A stretch of 13,071 nucleotides of DNA from Acholeplasmataceae bacterium UBA6235 (GTDB taxonomy: Bacteria > Bacillota_I > Bacilli_A > Acholeplasmatales > UBA5453): NCBI GenBank assembly GCA_002441525.1, contig DJWH01000027.1:1-13071 (forward strand), read 5' to 3'. How positions within the stretch are numbered: the stretch's first letter is position 1; each line of letters opens with the position of its first letter. Shown piece by piece: positions 6,931 through 13,052 of the stretch. A program made the position numbers and the translations under genes. Below the pieces are notes generated by a model. It was not told where the DNA came from and did no database searches. It was given only the letters and a program-made list of their open reading frames with translations.

Positions 6931-7967
6931 GCTTTACCTCCTTTGGCTTTCCAGGTTTTAATCCAGCCTTGGGCTTTGATTTTCAAATCTCCAAAGAGTT
7001 TGACTAACCCACCAGGGTAGTACATAACGATGAGGATGACGAGTGCTCCAGTGAAGAAATATACGGCGTTCCCATTGTCTCTAAAGAAAGGAATTTGTTT
7101 TAAAACGATGTCTTTTAATCCAAAAATCACGAATGTACCTAAGGTCACACCCCAAATGGATTTAGACCCACCGACAATAACCGCAGCGAGAATATTCAAT
7201 GAGATGGCTAGGTTGAATATGCCTGGTTCGGTATACTCAAAGTATGGCATGTAAAGCATTCCGCCGATGACTGCCATGATGGTTGCGAGCACAAAGGCCA
7301 ATAATCTGTATTTTAAAACCGAGATCCCCATGGCTTGTGCCGCCGATGTGGAATTTTTAATCGATAACATCGCTCTACCTGTAGGGCTATTGACGATATT
7401 GATGAATAGAATCATCGATACCACCAATACCGCAACCACAATGAAATACACGATGTTGCGATACATGAGTGCGTTTGCGCCTTCAGTGAATCCGAACAAG
7501 TTGAATTGTTCGAATCTAAATCCGCCATCACCACCGGTAATATTACGGGCTTTTCTGAAGATTTCAATCATGATTTCAGCTAACCCTAAGGTGATGATTG
7601 CGAGATACATCCCTTCAATACGCAATGAGATAAACCCAACCAACGTACCGAAGACAATCGCCACTGCGATGCCAATGATGAATGCGACAACGAGTGGTAA
7701 ACCAGCACTACCCACAGCGAAGGAAACAATATAGGTGCCTAAGCCAATAAAGGCTGCAGTACCCAATGAAGCCAATCCGGTATACCCAAGTAATAAGGAA
7801 TACCCCAATCCAACAATCGTATAAATCCATACGATGGAAATAAAATCAATGGTCGATTGTTTAAATAAGCCGGCATTACCGAGTAAACGTACCAACACAA
7901 TCGCGATGGTAAATATGAAAATCCCAAATAAAGGACTATTCTTTAAGTTTTTTAAGGTGTTTTGCAT
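6927..7967 (-). CDS. livM: Branched-chain-type ABC importer, permease LivM
   Basis: A 346-residue membrane protein with about nine to ten hydrophobic helices (for example 13-30, 42-62, 92-113, 120-137, 171-191, 220-240, 255-267, 303-317). LivM marks are YSLLLGYTGLASLGTAAFIG (56-75), SLRIEGMYLAIITLGLAEI (114-132), and the TGGDGG stretch (144-149). The cytoplasmic coupling loop is GRAMLSIKNSTSAAQAMGI (197-215), which docks onto the ATPases. It forms the translocation path with LivH. It ends in TGA, which is direct evidence that TGA is a stop in this organism. The stop overlaps livG by 4 nt, and the gene begins 7 nt after livH. The C-terminal tail (after 320) is short, Lys-rich and cytoplasmic. 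Substrate specificity rests mainly with the binding protein. Confidence 0.96.
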   Translation of the reverse strand: MQNTLKNLKNSPLFGIFIFTIAIVLVRLLGNAGLFKQSTIDFISIVWIYTIVGLGYSLLLGYTGLASLGTAAFIGLGTYIVSFAVGSAGLPLVVAFIIGIAVAIVFGTLVGFISLRIEGMYLAIITLGLAEIMIEIFRKARNITGGDGGFRFEQFNLFGFTEGANALMYRNIVYFIVVAVLVVSMILFINIVNSPTGRAMLSIKNSTSAAQAMGISVLKYRLLAFVLATIMAVIGGMLYMPYFEYTEPGIFNLAISLNILAAVIVGGSKSIWGVTLGTFVIFGLKDIVLKQIPFFRDNGNAVYFFTGALVILIVMYYPGGLVKLFGDLKIKAQGWIKTWKAKGGKA

Positions 7968-7974
7968 AAGATAC

Positions 7975-8937
7975 CTACACCTTCTTCGCTATCTTCTTGC
8001 CAAAGATACCGACTGGCTTGATCAAGATAACGATGAGTAATAAGAAGTATACAAAGGTCAATACCCATTGGTCGATGTTGCTACCAAGGATGTTGATATT
8101 CACACCAAAGAGCAAATCTTTGATGATGACTCTTGCAAAAGTAATCATTAAGGCTGCTGCGATTGGTCCGCCAAAGGTATAGAATCCGCCTAAGACGCCT
8201 GCTAAGAAGCCGTTGACTTGCATGATGACCATCATGTCTGGTCCAAGTGTGAAGATGAGTGGTGCATATAAGCTTGCAGCTAGTGCCCCTAAACCACCGG
8301 CTAGACCCCAGCTCATTGCTGTGATCATTTTGGTATTGATACCCATCATACCTGCCACTTTTTCATTCGAAGCGGTGGCTCTAACGCCAATACCCCATTT
8401 GGTGTATTTTAAGGCGATGAAGATGGCTGTGATGACGATGGTTGAGATGACAATGGCTAAGAAACCATGACCTGATAATGTTAAATTGGGTTGTCCCGCA
8501 AACTTCAAGGTGATGTTCCAAGGTACCAATGCTTTCGGTGTTCTTGTTTCCATTCTTAAACTGGTAAACACAACCGAGATTAACCCTGAAATCATTAAGA
8601 TGACACCCATGGTAATCATCTGTTTGGATACTGGGTTGGAATATTTGGATTTACGAATGATCATCGTATCGATAAATACACCGAAACCTGCCCCAATGAT
8701 GATGCCGATGATAATGGAAATCACCAAACCAATCCAAGCTTGTTCCACCGAAAAGTATTGTTTTAACCAAGTATCAAACAGTGCTGTCACGGTATAAGCC
8801 GATATTGTAGCAATCGAACCTTGAGCGAAGTTCGTAGTGAAAGATGTCTTATAAATGATGACAATCCCTAGGGTAACGAGTGCTAAAATCGATGAATCTT
8901 GTAATCCGAGGAATAAGAGGTTAATGATTTCGCGCAT
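7975..8937 (-). CDS. livH: Branched-chain-type ABC importer, permease LivH
   Basis: A 320-residue integral membrane protein, the second permease half. The N-terminal region shows the LivH pattern TTNFAQGSIATISAY (34-48), a variant of the usual NFAHG. The coupling loop is KWGIGVRATASNEKVAGMMG (180-199), followed by LAGGLGALAASLYAP (212-226) and NGFLAGVLGGFYTFGGPIAA (242-261). Eight or so hydrophobic segments are visible, with a basic C-terminus. The residues around 128-152 (ETRTPKALVPWN onward) form the extracellular segment found in this family. It begins 1 nt after the stop of the condensing-enzyme gene, with a GGGGGGC ribosome site, so the transporter is tightly tied to the upstream metabolic genes. 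Confidence 0.96.
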   Translation of the reverse strand: MREIINLLFLGLQDSSILALVTLGIVIIYKTSFTTNFAQGSIATISAYTVTALFDTWLKQYFSVEQAWIGLVISIIIGIIIGAGFGVFIDTMIIRKSKYSNPVSKQMITMGVILMISGLISVVFTSLRMETRTPKALVPWNITLKFAGQPNLTLSGHGFLAIVISTIVITAIFIALKYTKWGIGVRATASNEKVAGMMGINTKMITAMSWGLAGGLGALAASLYAPLIFTLGPDMMVIMQVNGFLAGVLGGFYTFGGPIAAALMITFARVIIKDLLFGVNINILGSNIDQWVLTFVYFLLLIVILIKPVGIFGKKIAKKV

Positions 8938-8938
8938 C

Positions 8939-9973
8939 TTATGCCCCCCATCTTACAACATTGGCCGCCCATACATACCCAATCCCTGCCGCTAGCATAC
9001 ATACGATCGTGCCATCTTTGACTTGACCGCTTTGTAAAGCTAAATGAAGAGAAAGGATTTGGTCGATTTGTCCAATGTGTCCATAATTTTCTAAGTAAAT
9101 GGATTGTTCAGGTTTTAAACCCAAATCTTGTAATAAAGAGACGTGACCTGAACGCTTCATGTGAAGGATTGCTAAGAATCCATCTTGAGAGAACTGTTCT
9201 TTAGAGAAGTTCGATTTGCGTAACGATTCTTCAATACACTTGTACCAGTTAGGCATCGATACTTCATTCAAACGATTTTTCATTTTAATTGGGTCCAATA
9301 AACGTAAAGACTTCTTCGCTTCTTCCACGTTGTCTTTGGTAATTGGGTTACAAATACCCCCGATTTCAACCCCAGCGGTTCTCGATAATGACCCATCCCC
9401 GATGATGTGTGAACCTAAAAGTTCATTTTTGCCATAATTCTTCTTTAAGATGATGGCACCACCACCAGCGGCTAAATCGTACATCATCGACATGTTTTTA
9501 TCGGTGTAATCGACAAAATCTAGGTTACGATATCCACCAACCACCATGACGGTATGAACGTCATCGTCTGCAATCAACATATCTTTCGCCATTTTTAGTG
9601 CAGATACGGTGGTGCAGCAACGGTTTTGTACGTCAATCCCCCAAGCATTTACAGCACCAATACGATCTTGAACGTATAAAGCGGATGTGGTGAGTGGGTA
9701 TTCTTTCCATTCTTCAGTGACACAGAGGATGACGTCGATTTCTTTCGGGTCAACACCTGTATTCTTTAAACAATCTAAGGCTGCTAACGCACCCATTTCT
9801 TGTGATCCGTCCATGACAGGATCGACAGGAACGATTTTTTCAACGATGCCTAATTTTTCTTCAATGGCTTGTTCTGTCCAAACGCCATTGGTTCTTTCTG
9901 CGATTTCTTTCGCAGACATTCTACCTTTTGGTAAGTATATACCTGTACCAACAATGCCTACAGATGGTTTCAT
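8939..9973 (-). CDS. FabH/HMG-CoA-synthase-like condensing enzyme (thiolase superfamily)
   Basis: A 344-residue protein of the 3-oxoacyl-ACP synthase III/HMG-CoA synthase branch; GIVGTGIYLPKGRMSAKEIA (6-25) is the typical N-terminus. The nucleophile is most likely Cys120 in NRCCTTVSAL (117-126; Cys119 is adjacent), and His271 in ILHMKRSGH aligns with the FabH active-site His. The FabH Asn (normally YGNTS) is replaced: the stretch reads ENYGHIGQID (295-304), so His299 occupies that place. Glu87 in CVTEEWKEYP falls where HMG-CoA synthases carry their catalytic Glu. The pattern Glu-Cys-His therefore fits an HMG-CoA-synthase- or OleA-like CoA enzyme better than a true FabH. Alignment was by eye. 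ATG 9973 has AAAGGA ahead; the gene lies 82 nt after fabG and 1 nt before livH. Possible roles: Claisen/aldol condensation, or acyl transfer, between CoA thioesters. Confidence 0.85.
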   Translation of the reverse strand: MKPSVGIVGTGIYLPKGRMSAKEIAERTNGVWTEQAIEEKLGIVEKIVPVDPVMDGSQEMGALAALDCLKNTGVDPKEIDVILCVTEEWKEYPLTTSALYVQDRIGAVNAWGIDVQNRCCTTVSALKMAKDMLIADDDVHTVMVVGGYRNLDFVDYTDKNMSMMYDLAAGGGAIILKKNYGKNELLGSHIIGDGSLSRTAGVEIGGICNPITKDNVEEAKKSLRLLDPIKMKNRLNEVSMPNWYKCIEESLRKSNFSKEQFSQDGFLAILHMKRSGHVSLLQDLGLKPEQSIYLENYGHIGQIDQILSLHLALQSGQVKDGTIVCMLAAGIGYVWAANVVRWGA

Positions 9974-10023
9974 AAAAAGATCCTTTCTATCCTCGAATGA
10001 GGCTTTATTATTACGAACGACAA

Positions 10024-10041
10024 GCCAAACGGTTGTTTGGC
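10024..10041 (-). promoter_or_regulatory. Hairpin in the fabG to condensing-enzyme gap
   Basis: GCCAAAC (10024-10030) pairs perfectly with GTTTGGC (10035-10041) around a 4-nt loop; beyond one mismatch 3 more pairs can form. It starts about 15 nt after the fabG stop, inside an 82-nt gap. No U-run follows in the minus direction, so it is not an obvious terminator; partial attenuation, RNA processing or mRNA end protection are the likely roles. A second tiny stem (CCTC/GAGG) lies just before the next ribosome site. Confidence 0.45.
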
Positions 10042-10055
10042 GTGTGTTTTATGAT

Positions 10056-10775
10056 TTATAGACGCATACCGCCATTGACATTGATGGTTTGTCCTGTGAT
10101 GTAAGATGAATCATCGCTAGCTAGGAATAAAGCCACTTTAGCGATTTCTTCAGGTTGTCCAAGACGACCCAACATGGTCAATTTCGCAAATCCATCCAAT
10201 AATTCTTGTGGTACAGTTTTTAGAATGTCTGTCATGACATACCCTGGAGCGATGGCATTAACACGTACATTCGCACCTTTTCTCGCAAATTCTTTAGCCC
10301 AAGTCATGGTTAAACCCAAGACTCCGGCTTTGGTTGCAGCATAGTTGGCTTGTCCAATGTTACCAAACACACCGACAACGGATGAAATGTTGATGATGGA
10401 ACCTTTACCTTGGTTTTCCATTTGAGGTCCCACATGGCGTGTTAAATTGAAGACACCCTTTAAGTTAACATTGATCACGGCATCCCATTGTTCATCGGTC
10501 ATTTTGCGAGTCATGGCATCTTTAGTAATCCCTGCATTGTTGACTAAAATGTCCACATGTCCAAATTCTGCTAAAACTTCGTCAAAGAAAACTTTGCAGC
10601 CTTGAGAATCTGTCACGTTTAATTTCTTGTAAAATACATTTTCGCATTCATAGGTCATTTCACCCATGTCAGCAGCGATGACTTTCGCACCTTCTTGTGC
10701 AAAAGCTTTCGCGATTTCCATACCAATCCCTTTAGCACTACCGGTAATGATGGCAACTTGTCCTTGTAATTTCAT
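10056..10775 (-). CDS. fabG: FabG-like short-chain dehydrogenase, probably NAD(H)-dependent
   Basis: A 239-residue classical SDR, the usual FabG/PhaB length. It has TGSAKGIG (11-18) for dinucleotide binding, NNAG (79-82), Asn104, and the active-site Ser132, Tyr145 and Lys149 (in ANYAATKAG). The C-terminal SSYITGQTINVNGGM is also FabG-like. It interconverts 3-oxoacyl and 3-hydroxyacyl groups on ACP or CoA. Asp36 at the end of the second beta strand (VIAADMGE) normally repels the NADP phosphate, so NAD(H) and the oxidative direction are more likely than in housekeeping FabG; this is inference from known SDR cofactor rules. It starts 12 nt after the thiolase stop, with AAGGAG in the gap. In this setting a 3-hydroxyacyl-CoA dehydrogenase or acetoacetyl-CoA reductase role fits well. 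fabG is a family-level symbol. Confidence 0.93.
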   Translation of the reverse strand: MKLQGQVAIITGSAKGIGMEIAKAFAQEGAKVIAADMGEMTYECENVFYKKLNVTDSQGCKVFFDEVLAEFGHVDILVNNAGITKDAMTRKMTDEQWDAVINVNLKGVFNLTRHVGPQMENQGKGSIINISSVVGVFGNIGQANYAATKAGVLGLTMTWAKEFARKGANVRVNAIAPGYVMTDILKTVPQELLDGFAKLTMLGRLGQPEEIAKVALFLASDDSSYITGQTINVNGGMRL

Positions 10776-10787
10776 TGTTTTCTCCTT

Positions 10788-11996
10788 TTATCGTTTAACG
10801 ATGATGGCTGTACCCATACCGCCACCGATGCATAGGCTAGCTAAACCCATATGCTTATCTTGTTTCTTAAGTTCATGAATAAGTGTGACGATGATTCTAT
10901 TGCCAGATACACCGACTGGGTGTCCTAAAGCAATCGCACCACCATTGACATTTGTTTTTTCTAATAAAGCTTGTTTAGACACGCCATGGGCTTCTGCAAG
11001 CTCATTGACAACACCTAGGCTTTGTGCCGCGAATGCTTCATTGAGTTCTAATAATTCCATATCGGACAATTTCATGTTTGCTCTTTGAAGAACATCCTTA
11101 ATTGCTGGAACTGGACCTAACCCCATCACGTTTGGATCGACACCGCCTTGACCGACTGCAACGATTTCACCTAAGACAGGTAAGTTGTATGCTTTAACCA
11201 TTGCTTCTGAAGCAAGGATCATAAAGCTTGCACCATCATTGATACCGGATGAGCTACCTGCGGTAACCAATCCATCATTTTTAAATGCAGGTCTGAGTTT
11301 TGCCATTTTTTCTGCGTTGGTACCACGGTTAGGGTACTCGTCATTCGCAAATACGATGGTTTCTTTTTTGGTTTTGATTTCGATTGGTACGATTTCATCT
11401 GAGAAACGACCTGAATCGACTGCTTGGATTGCTTTTTGTTGTGAGCCTAATGCAAATCCATCCAATTCTTCACGGGTCAATTGGTGTTTCGCTGCGATAT
11501 TTTCAGCGGTAATCCCCATGTGCATCCCTGGTGTGAAGGAATCATGTAAAGCGTCTTGCAAAATGGTATCCTTCATGTCGAGTGAACCCATCTTGACACC
11601 ATCTCTTACTTTAGAGGTGACAACATATGGCGCACCGCTCATGGATTCAACCCCACCAGCCACCACCAATTGTGAGAAACCAGATTGAATACCCACATAA
11701 GCATTCATGACTGATTTCATCCCACTGCCGCATACCATGTTTAAAGTATAGGCTGGGATTTCATTGGATAAACCAGCTTTAATGGAGATTTGTCTAGCGA
11801 TATTTTGTCCTAAACCTGCTTGAATAACGTTTCCTACAATCACTTCATCGATTTTGTCTTTTGGAACATTCGTATCCGCTAAAAGTTGCTTGAGTACTTG
11901 TGTGCCAAGTTCTACTGGATGAAGATCTTTTAAAGTGCCTAAGAATGCGCCGATTGGACTTCTTTTTGCACCAACAATAAATACTTTTTGATTCAT
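10788..11996 (-). CDS. Acetyl-CoA C-acetyltransferase (thiolase, AtoB/ThlA type)
   Basis: A 402-residue thiolase, first gene of the operon. Catalytic residues are all visible: nucleophile Cys89 (NMVCGSG), NEAFA (319-323), His359 (GGAIALGHPVGVSG), and Cys389 (SLCIGGGMG). It carries out reversible Claisen condensation or cleavage: two acetyl-CoA to acetoacetyl-CoA and CoA, or thiolysis of a 3-oxoacyl-CoA. Length is about ten residues above the usual 392, as the loop before 160 is slightly long. The frame is open to ATG 12023, but ATG 11996 has a near-perfect AAGGAGG 6 nt upstream and starts right at the first strand (MNQKVFIVGAKRSPIG). Together with the fabG-like gene it resembles phaA-phaB pairs, yet no PHA synthase is present, which points to degradation or to supply for the neighbouring condensing enzyme. 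Chain-length preference cannot be read by eye. Confidence 0.95.
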   Translation of the reverse strand: MNQKVFIVGAKRSPIGAFLGTLKDLHPVELGTQVLKQLLADTNVPKDKIDEVIVGNVIQAGLGQNIARQISIKAGLSNEIPAYTLNMVCGSGMKSVMNAYVGIQSGFSQLVVAGGVESMSGAPYVVTSKVRDGVKMGSLDMKDTILQDALHDSFTPGMHMGITAENIAAKHQLTREELDGFALGSQQKAIQAVDSGRFSDEIVPIEIKTKKETIVFANDEYPNRGTNAEKMAKLRPAFKNDGLVTAGSSSGINDGASFMILASEAMVKAYNLPVLGEIVAVGQGGVDPNVMGLGPVPAIKDVLQRANMKLSDMELLELNEAFAAQSLGVVNELAEAHGVSKQALLEKTNVNGGAIALGHPVGVSGNRIIVTLIHELKKQDKHMGLASLCIGGGMGTAIIVKR

Positions 11997-12072
11997 GGTA
12001 TCCTCCTTGATTTTTGAATTCATCTATTTTAATCGATTGAATCGTGATTTCATGATTTCGGTTAAAAGTACG

Positions 12073-12086
12073 TGAATAAAAATTCA
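12073..12086. promoter_or_regulatory. Candidate operator, TGAAT-N4-ATTCA
   Basis: A perfect 5-bp inverted repeat around AAAA, lying about +7 to +20 relative to the predicted operon start site, where a bound repressor would block transcription. The same TGAAT-N4-ATTCA pattern recurs at 12969-12982, after tetR. Arm length and spacing resemble TetR-type operators, and the half site resembles the TGAATGA half of the Bacillus FadR site, although the spacing differs. Confidence 0.45.
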
Positions 12087-12098
12087 TATCACACCTTC

Positions 12099-12127
12099 AT
12101 TCTACGTGATACGAAATGACTTGTCAA
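12099..12127 (-). promoter_or_regulatory. Sigma-A type promoter of the operon
   Basis: The minus strand carries TTGACA (12127-12122), a 17-nt spacer, and TAGAAT (12104-12099): a consensus -35 and a one-mismatch -10. The predicted start is near 12092, giving a leader of about 95 nt to the thiolase ATG. It is the strongest promoter match in the window and is flanked on both sides by inverted repeats. Confidence 0.8.
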
Positions 12128-12136
12128 GCGCTTACA
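12122..12136. promoter_or_regulatory. Possible degenerate cre (CcpA) site over the -35
   Basis: TGTCAAGCGCTTACA, built around the AAGCGCTT palindrome. The half CGCTTACA matches the cre consensus TGWNANCGNTNWCA exactly; the other half (TGTCAAG) is out of step by one base. It overlaps the operon -35 hexamer, so a bound protein would compete with RNA polymerase. Because of the one-base offset this may be coincidence. Confidence 0.25.
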
Positions 12137-12155
12137 TAAAAATAATTATTCACCC

Positions 12156-12167
12156 ATTCATATGAAT
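12156..12167. repeat. 12-bp perfect palindrome ATTCATATGAAT
   Basis: Lies upstream of the operon -35 (about -65 to -75). A further ATTCA half site (12148-12152) precedes it. It shares the TGAAT/ATTCA words with the candidate operator but in the opposite arrangement, so it may be a secondary regulator contact or merely AT-rich sequence. Confidence 0.35.
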
Positions 12168-12207
12168 TCTAGTTCACCCAACCACTCGGCTGAAATTACC
12201 GAAATCC

Positions 12208-12224
12208 ATGAAATGTAATTTCAT
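12208..12224. repeat. 17-bp inverted repeat ATGAAAT-GTA-ATTTCAT
   Basis: Perfect 7-bp arms around 3 nt. It is nested in a second, overlapping 9-bp inverted pair (12191-12199 with 12215-12223) and touches an exact minus-strand TATAAT (12223-12228). Size and symmetry fit a dimeric repressor site. It lies roughly midway between the two divergent promoters. Confidence 0.4.
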
Positions 12225-12321
12225 TATAGACTTAAGGGCTTAACCGTCGCTTAATCAATGGTCACTTCTTTTTGTAACATGAAAAAATTCAATCACTTTT
12301 CGCTTGTGTTTTTTACCATCG

Positions 12322-12330
12322 TGCTATACA
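12322..12330 (+). promoter_or_regulatory. Extended -10 promoter of tetR
   Basis: TGCTATACA: an extended TGn followed by TATACA. A weak TTGTGT lies 15 nt upstream. The predicted start near 12337 leaves the ATG at 12331 outside the transcript and makes ATG 12349, with GGTGAT 5 nt ahead, the likely start of the regulator. Confidence 0.5.
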
Positions 12331-12348
12331 ATGAAATCGGTGATTACT

Positions 12349-12957
12349 ATGAATAAAGAATCGTATCGTTACCCCAAGACAACTTCTGGCATTAAGACAT
12401 TCAACAAAATTGTTTCGACGGGTAAAAAATTATTTGCTAAAAATGGATACCAGGCAACTTCAATCAATGACATCATTGCGAAGTCTAAAATCGCTGCGGG
12501 CACTTTTTATATTTACTTCGACAGCAAATTGGCTTTATATCTATATATTCTCGATTTATATCGCGTCTCCATTCGTAAGTCCAGTGCGGATGCAACCAAG
12601 GGTTTAGTTCACCGATACGACATTGAACGAGCAGGGATTAAAGCGTTTATTACCTATGCTTTAAAGGATCCTCTAGCTTATCGAATCATTTGGGAATCCC
12701 TGTTTGTAGACTTTGATATCTTTAAAAATTACTATGAAAGTTTTGCCGATTCCTATATTAAACACTTAAAAGACTTTGTCTCTAACGGCGAACTTAGACC
12801 CGATTTGGATCTTGAAACCTTATCTTATACACTGATGGGTATTTCCAATTTCGTTGGTCTTCAAGTCATCTTTAAGAAGGATGTTTCAGAGGTTGAACTC
12901 GACCGAATCATTGATGAGGCCATGAGCATTTTAGACCGAGGTATCTTTGTAAAATAG
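12349..12957 (+). CDS. TetR-family transcriptional regulator, divergent from the operon
   Basis: A 202-residue one-component repressor. Residues about 17-64 are the TetR DNA-binding domain: KIVSTGKKLFAKNGYQAT (20-37), helix-turn-helix INDIIAKSKIAAGTFYIYF (39-57), then DSKLALYLYIL. The rest is an all-helical, less conserved ligand-binding/dimer domain with aromatic residues around 108-135, as expected for a hydrophobic or acyl ligand. The frame is open to a TTG at 12304 and an ATG at 12331, but neither has a ribosome site and both lie before or at the predicted promoter; ATG 12349 has GGTGAT 5 nt ahead. It is transcribed alone, away from the operon, and ended by a hairpin terminator. By position it most likely controls the operon, with the imported compound or its CoA ester as inducer; acyl-CoA-sensing TetR proteins such as FadR of Bacillus are a known precedent. 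Confidence 0.93.
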   Translation: MNKESYRYPKTTSGIKTFNKIVSTGKKLFAKNGYQATSINDIIAKSKIAAGTFYIYFDSKLALYLYILDLYRVSIRKSSADATKGLVHRYDIERAGIKAFITYALKDPLAYRIIWESLFVDFDIFKNYYESFADSYIKHLKDFVSNGELRPDLDLETLSYTLMGISNFVGLQVIFKKDVSEVELDRIIDEAMSILDRGIFVK

Positions 12958-12967
12958 ATATTTAATT

Positions 12968-12983
12968 ATGAATATATATTCAT
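12968..12983. repeat. 16-bp perfect palindrome ATGAATATATATTCAT after tetR
   Basis: Begins 11 nt after the tetR stop. It contains TGAAT-ATAT-ATTCA, the same arrangement as the candidate operator at 12073-12086. It could be a regulator site for a gene beyond the right edge, a tetR transcript hairpin, or chance in AT-rich DNA. Confidence 0.4.
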
Positions 12984-13021
12984 CTATTATTGGTTCGAAT
13001 TTTCATTTAAAAACATAAAAA

Positions 13022-13052
13022 AATACCGCCATTATTGGGCGGTATTATTTTT
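13022..13052 (+). terminator. Rho-independent terminator after tetR, possibly bidirectional
   Basis: A 9-bp G+C-rich stem (AATACCGCC 13022-13030 with GGCGGTATT 13038-13046), a 7-nt loop, and then TATTTTT. A run of A precedes the stem, so the opposite strand also has a U-tract, and it may stop transcription entering from the right. Confidence 0.88.

Larger units (their letters stand above)
11997..12348. other. Divergent regulatory region between the operon and tetR
   Basis: 352 nt without a credible gene. It holds the operon promoter, the tetR promoter, and an unusual number of AT-rich inverted repeats described separately: TGAAT-N4-ATTCA at 12073-12086, ATTCATATGAAT at 12156-12167, and ATGAAATGTAATTTCAT at 12208-12224. 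An 8-bp AAGCGCTT palindrome overlaps the operon -35. A further 9-bp inverted pair (TGAAATTAC 12191-12199, GTAATTTCA 12215-12223) overlaps the third. The two predicted start sites lie about 245 nt apart. An isolated minus-strand TATAAT at 12223-12228 has no good -35. Confidence 0.7.

Noticed and set aside
7267..7734. 155-codon open frame on the + strand opposite livM
   Set aside because: The hydrophobic, Met/Ile/Thr-rich product is what the complement of a membrane-protein gene gives; no start signals.
9687..10061. 124-codon + strand frame opposite the condensing-enzyme start and the gap after fabG
   Set aside because: Mostly antisense to a conserved region; its end runs into the intergenic hairpin; no ribosome site.
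11185..11688. 167-codon open frame on the + strand opposite the thiolase gene
   Set aside because: Lies wholly inside a thiolase with all catalytic motifs; no ribosome site or domain features; a codon-bias shadow.
11997..12023. Longer start of the thiolase
   Set aside because: The added nine residues contain the AAGGAGG ribosome site of ATG 11996 and match nothing in thiolases.
11845..12087. 80-codon minus frame covering the thiolase start and leader
   Set aside because: Overlaps the thiolase in another frame; the downstream part is simply its frame-shifted reading; it also covers the operator. No leader-peptide character.
12304..12348. TTG or upstream ATG start of tetR
   Set aside because: No ribosome site for either, and they overlap or precede the extended -10 promoter.
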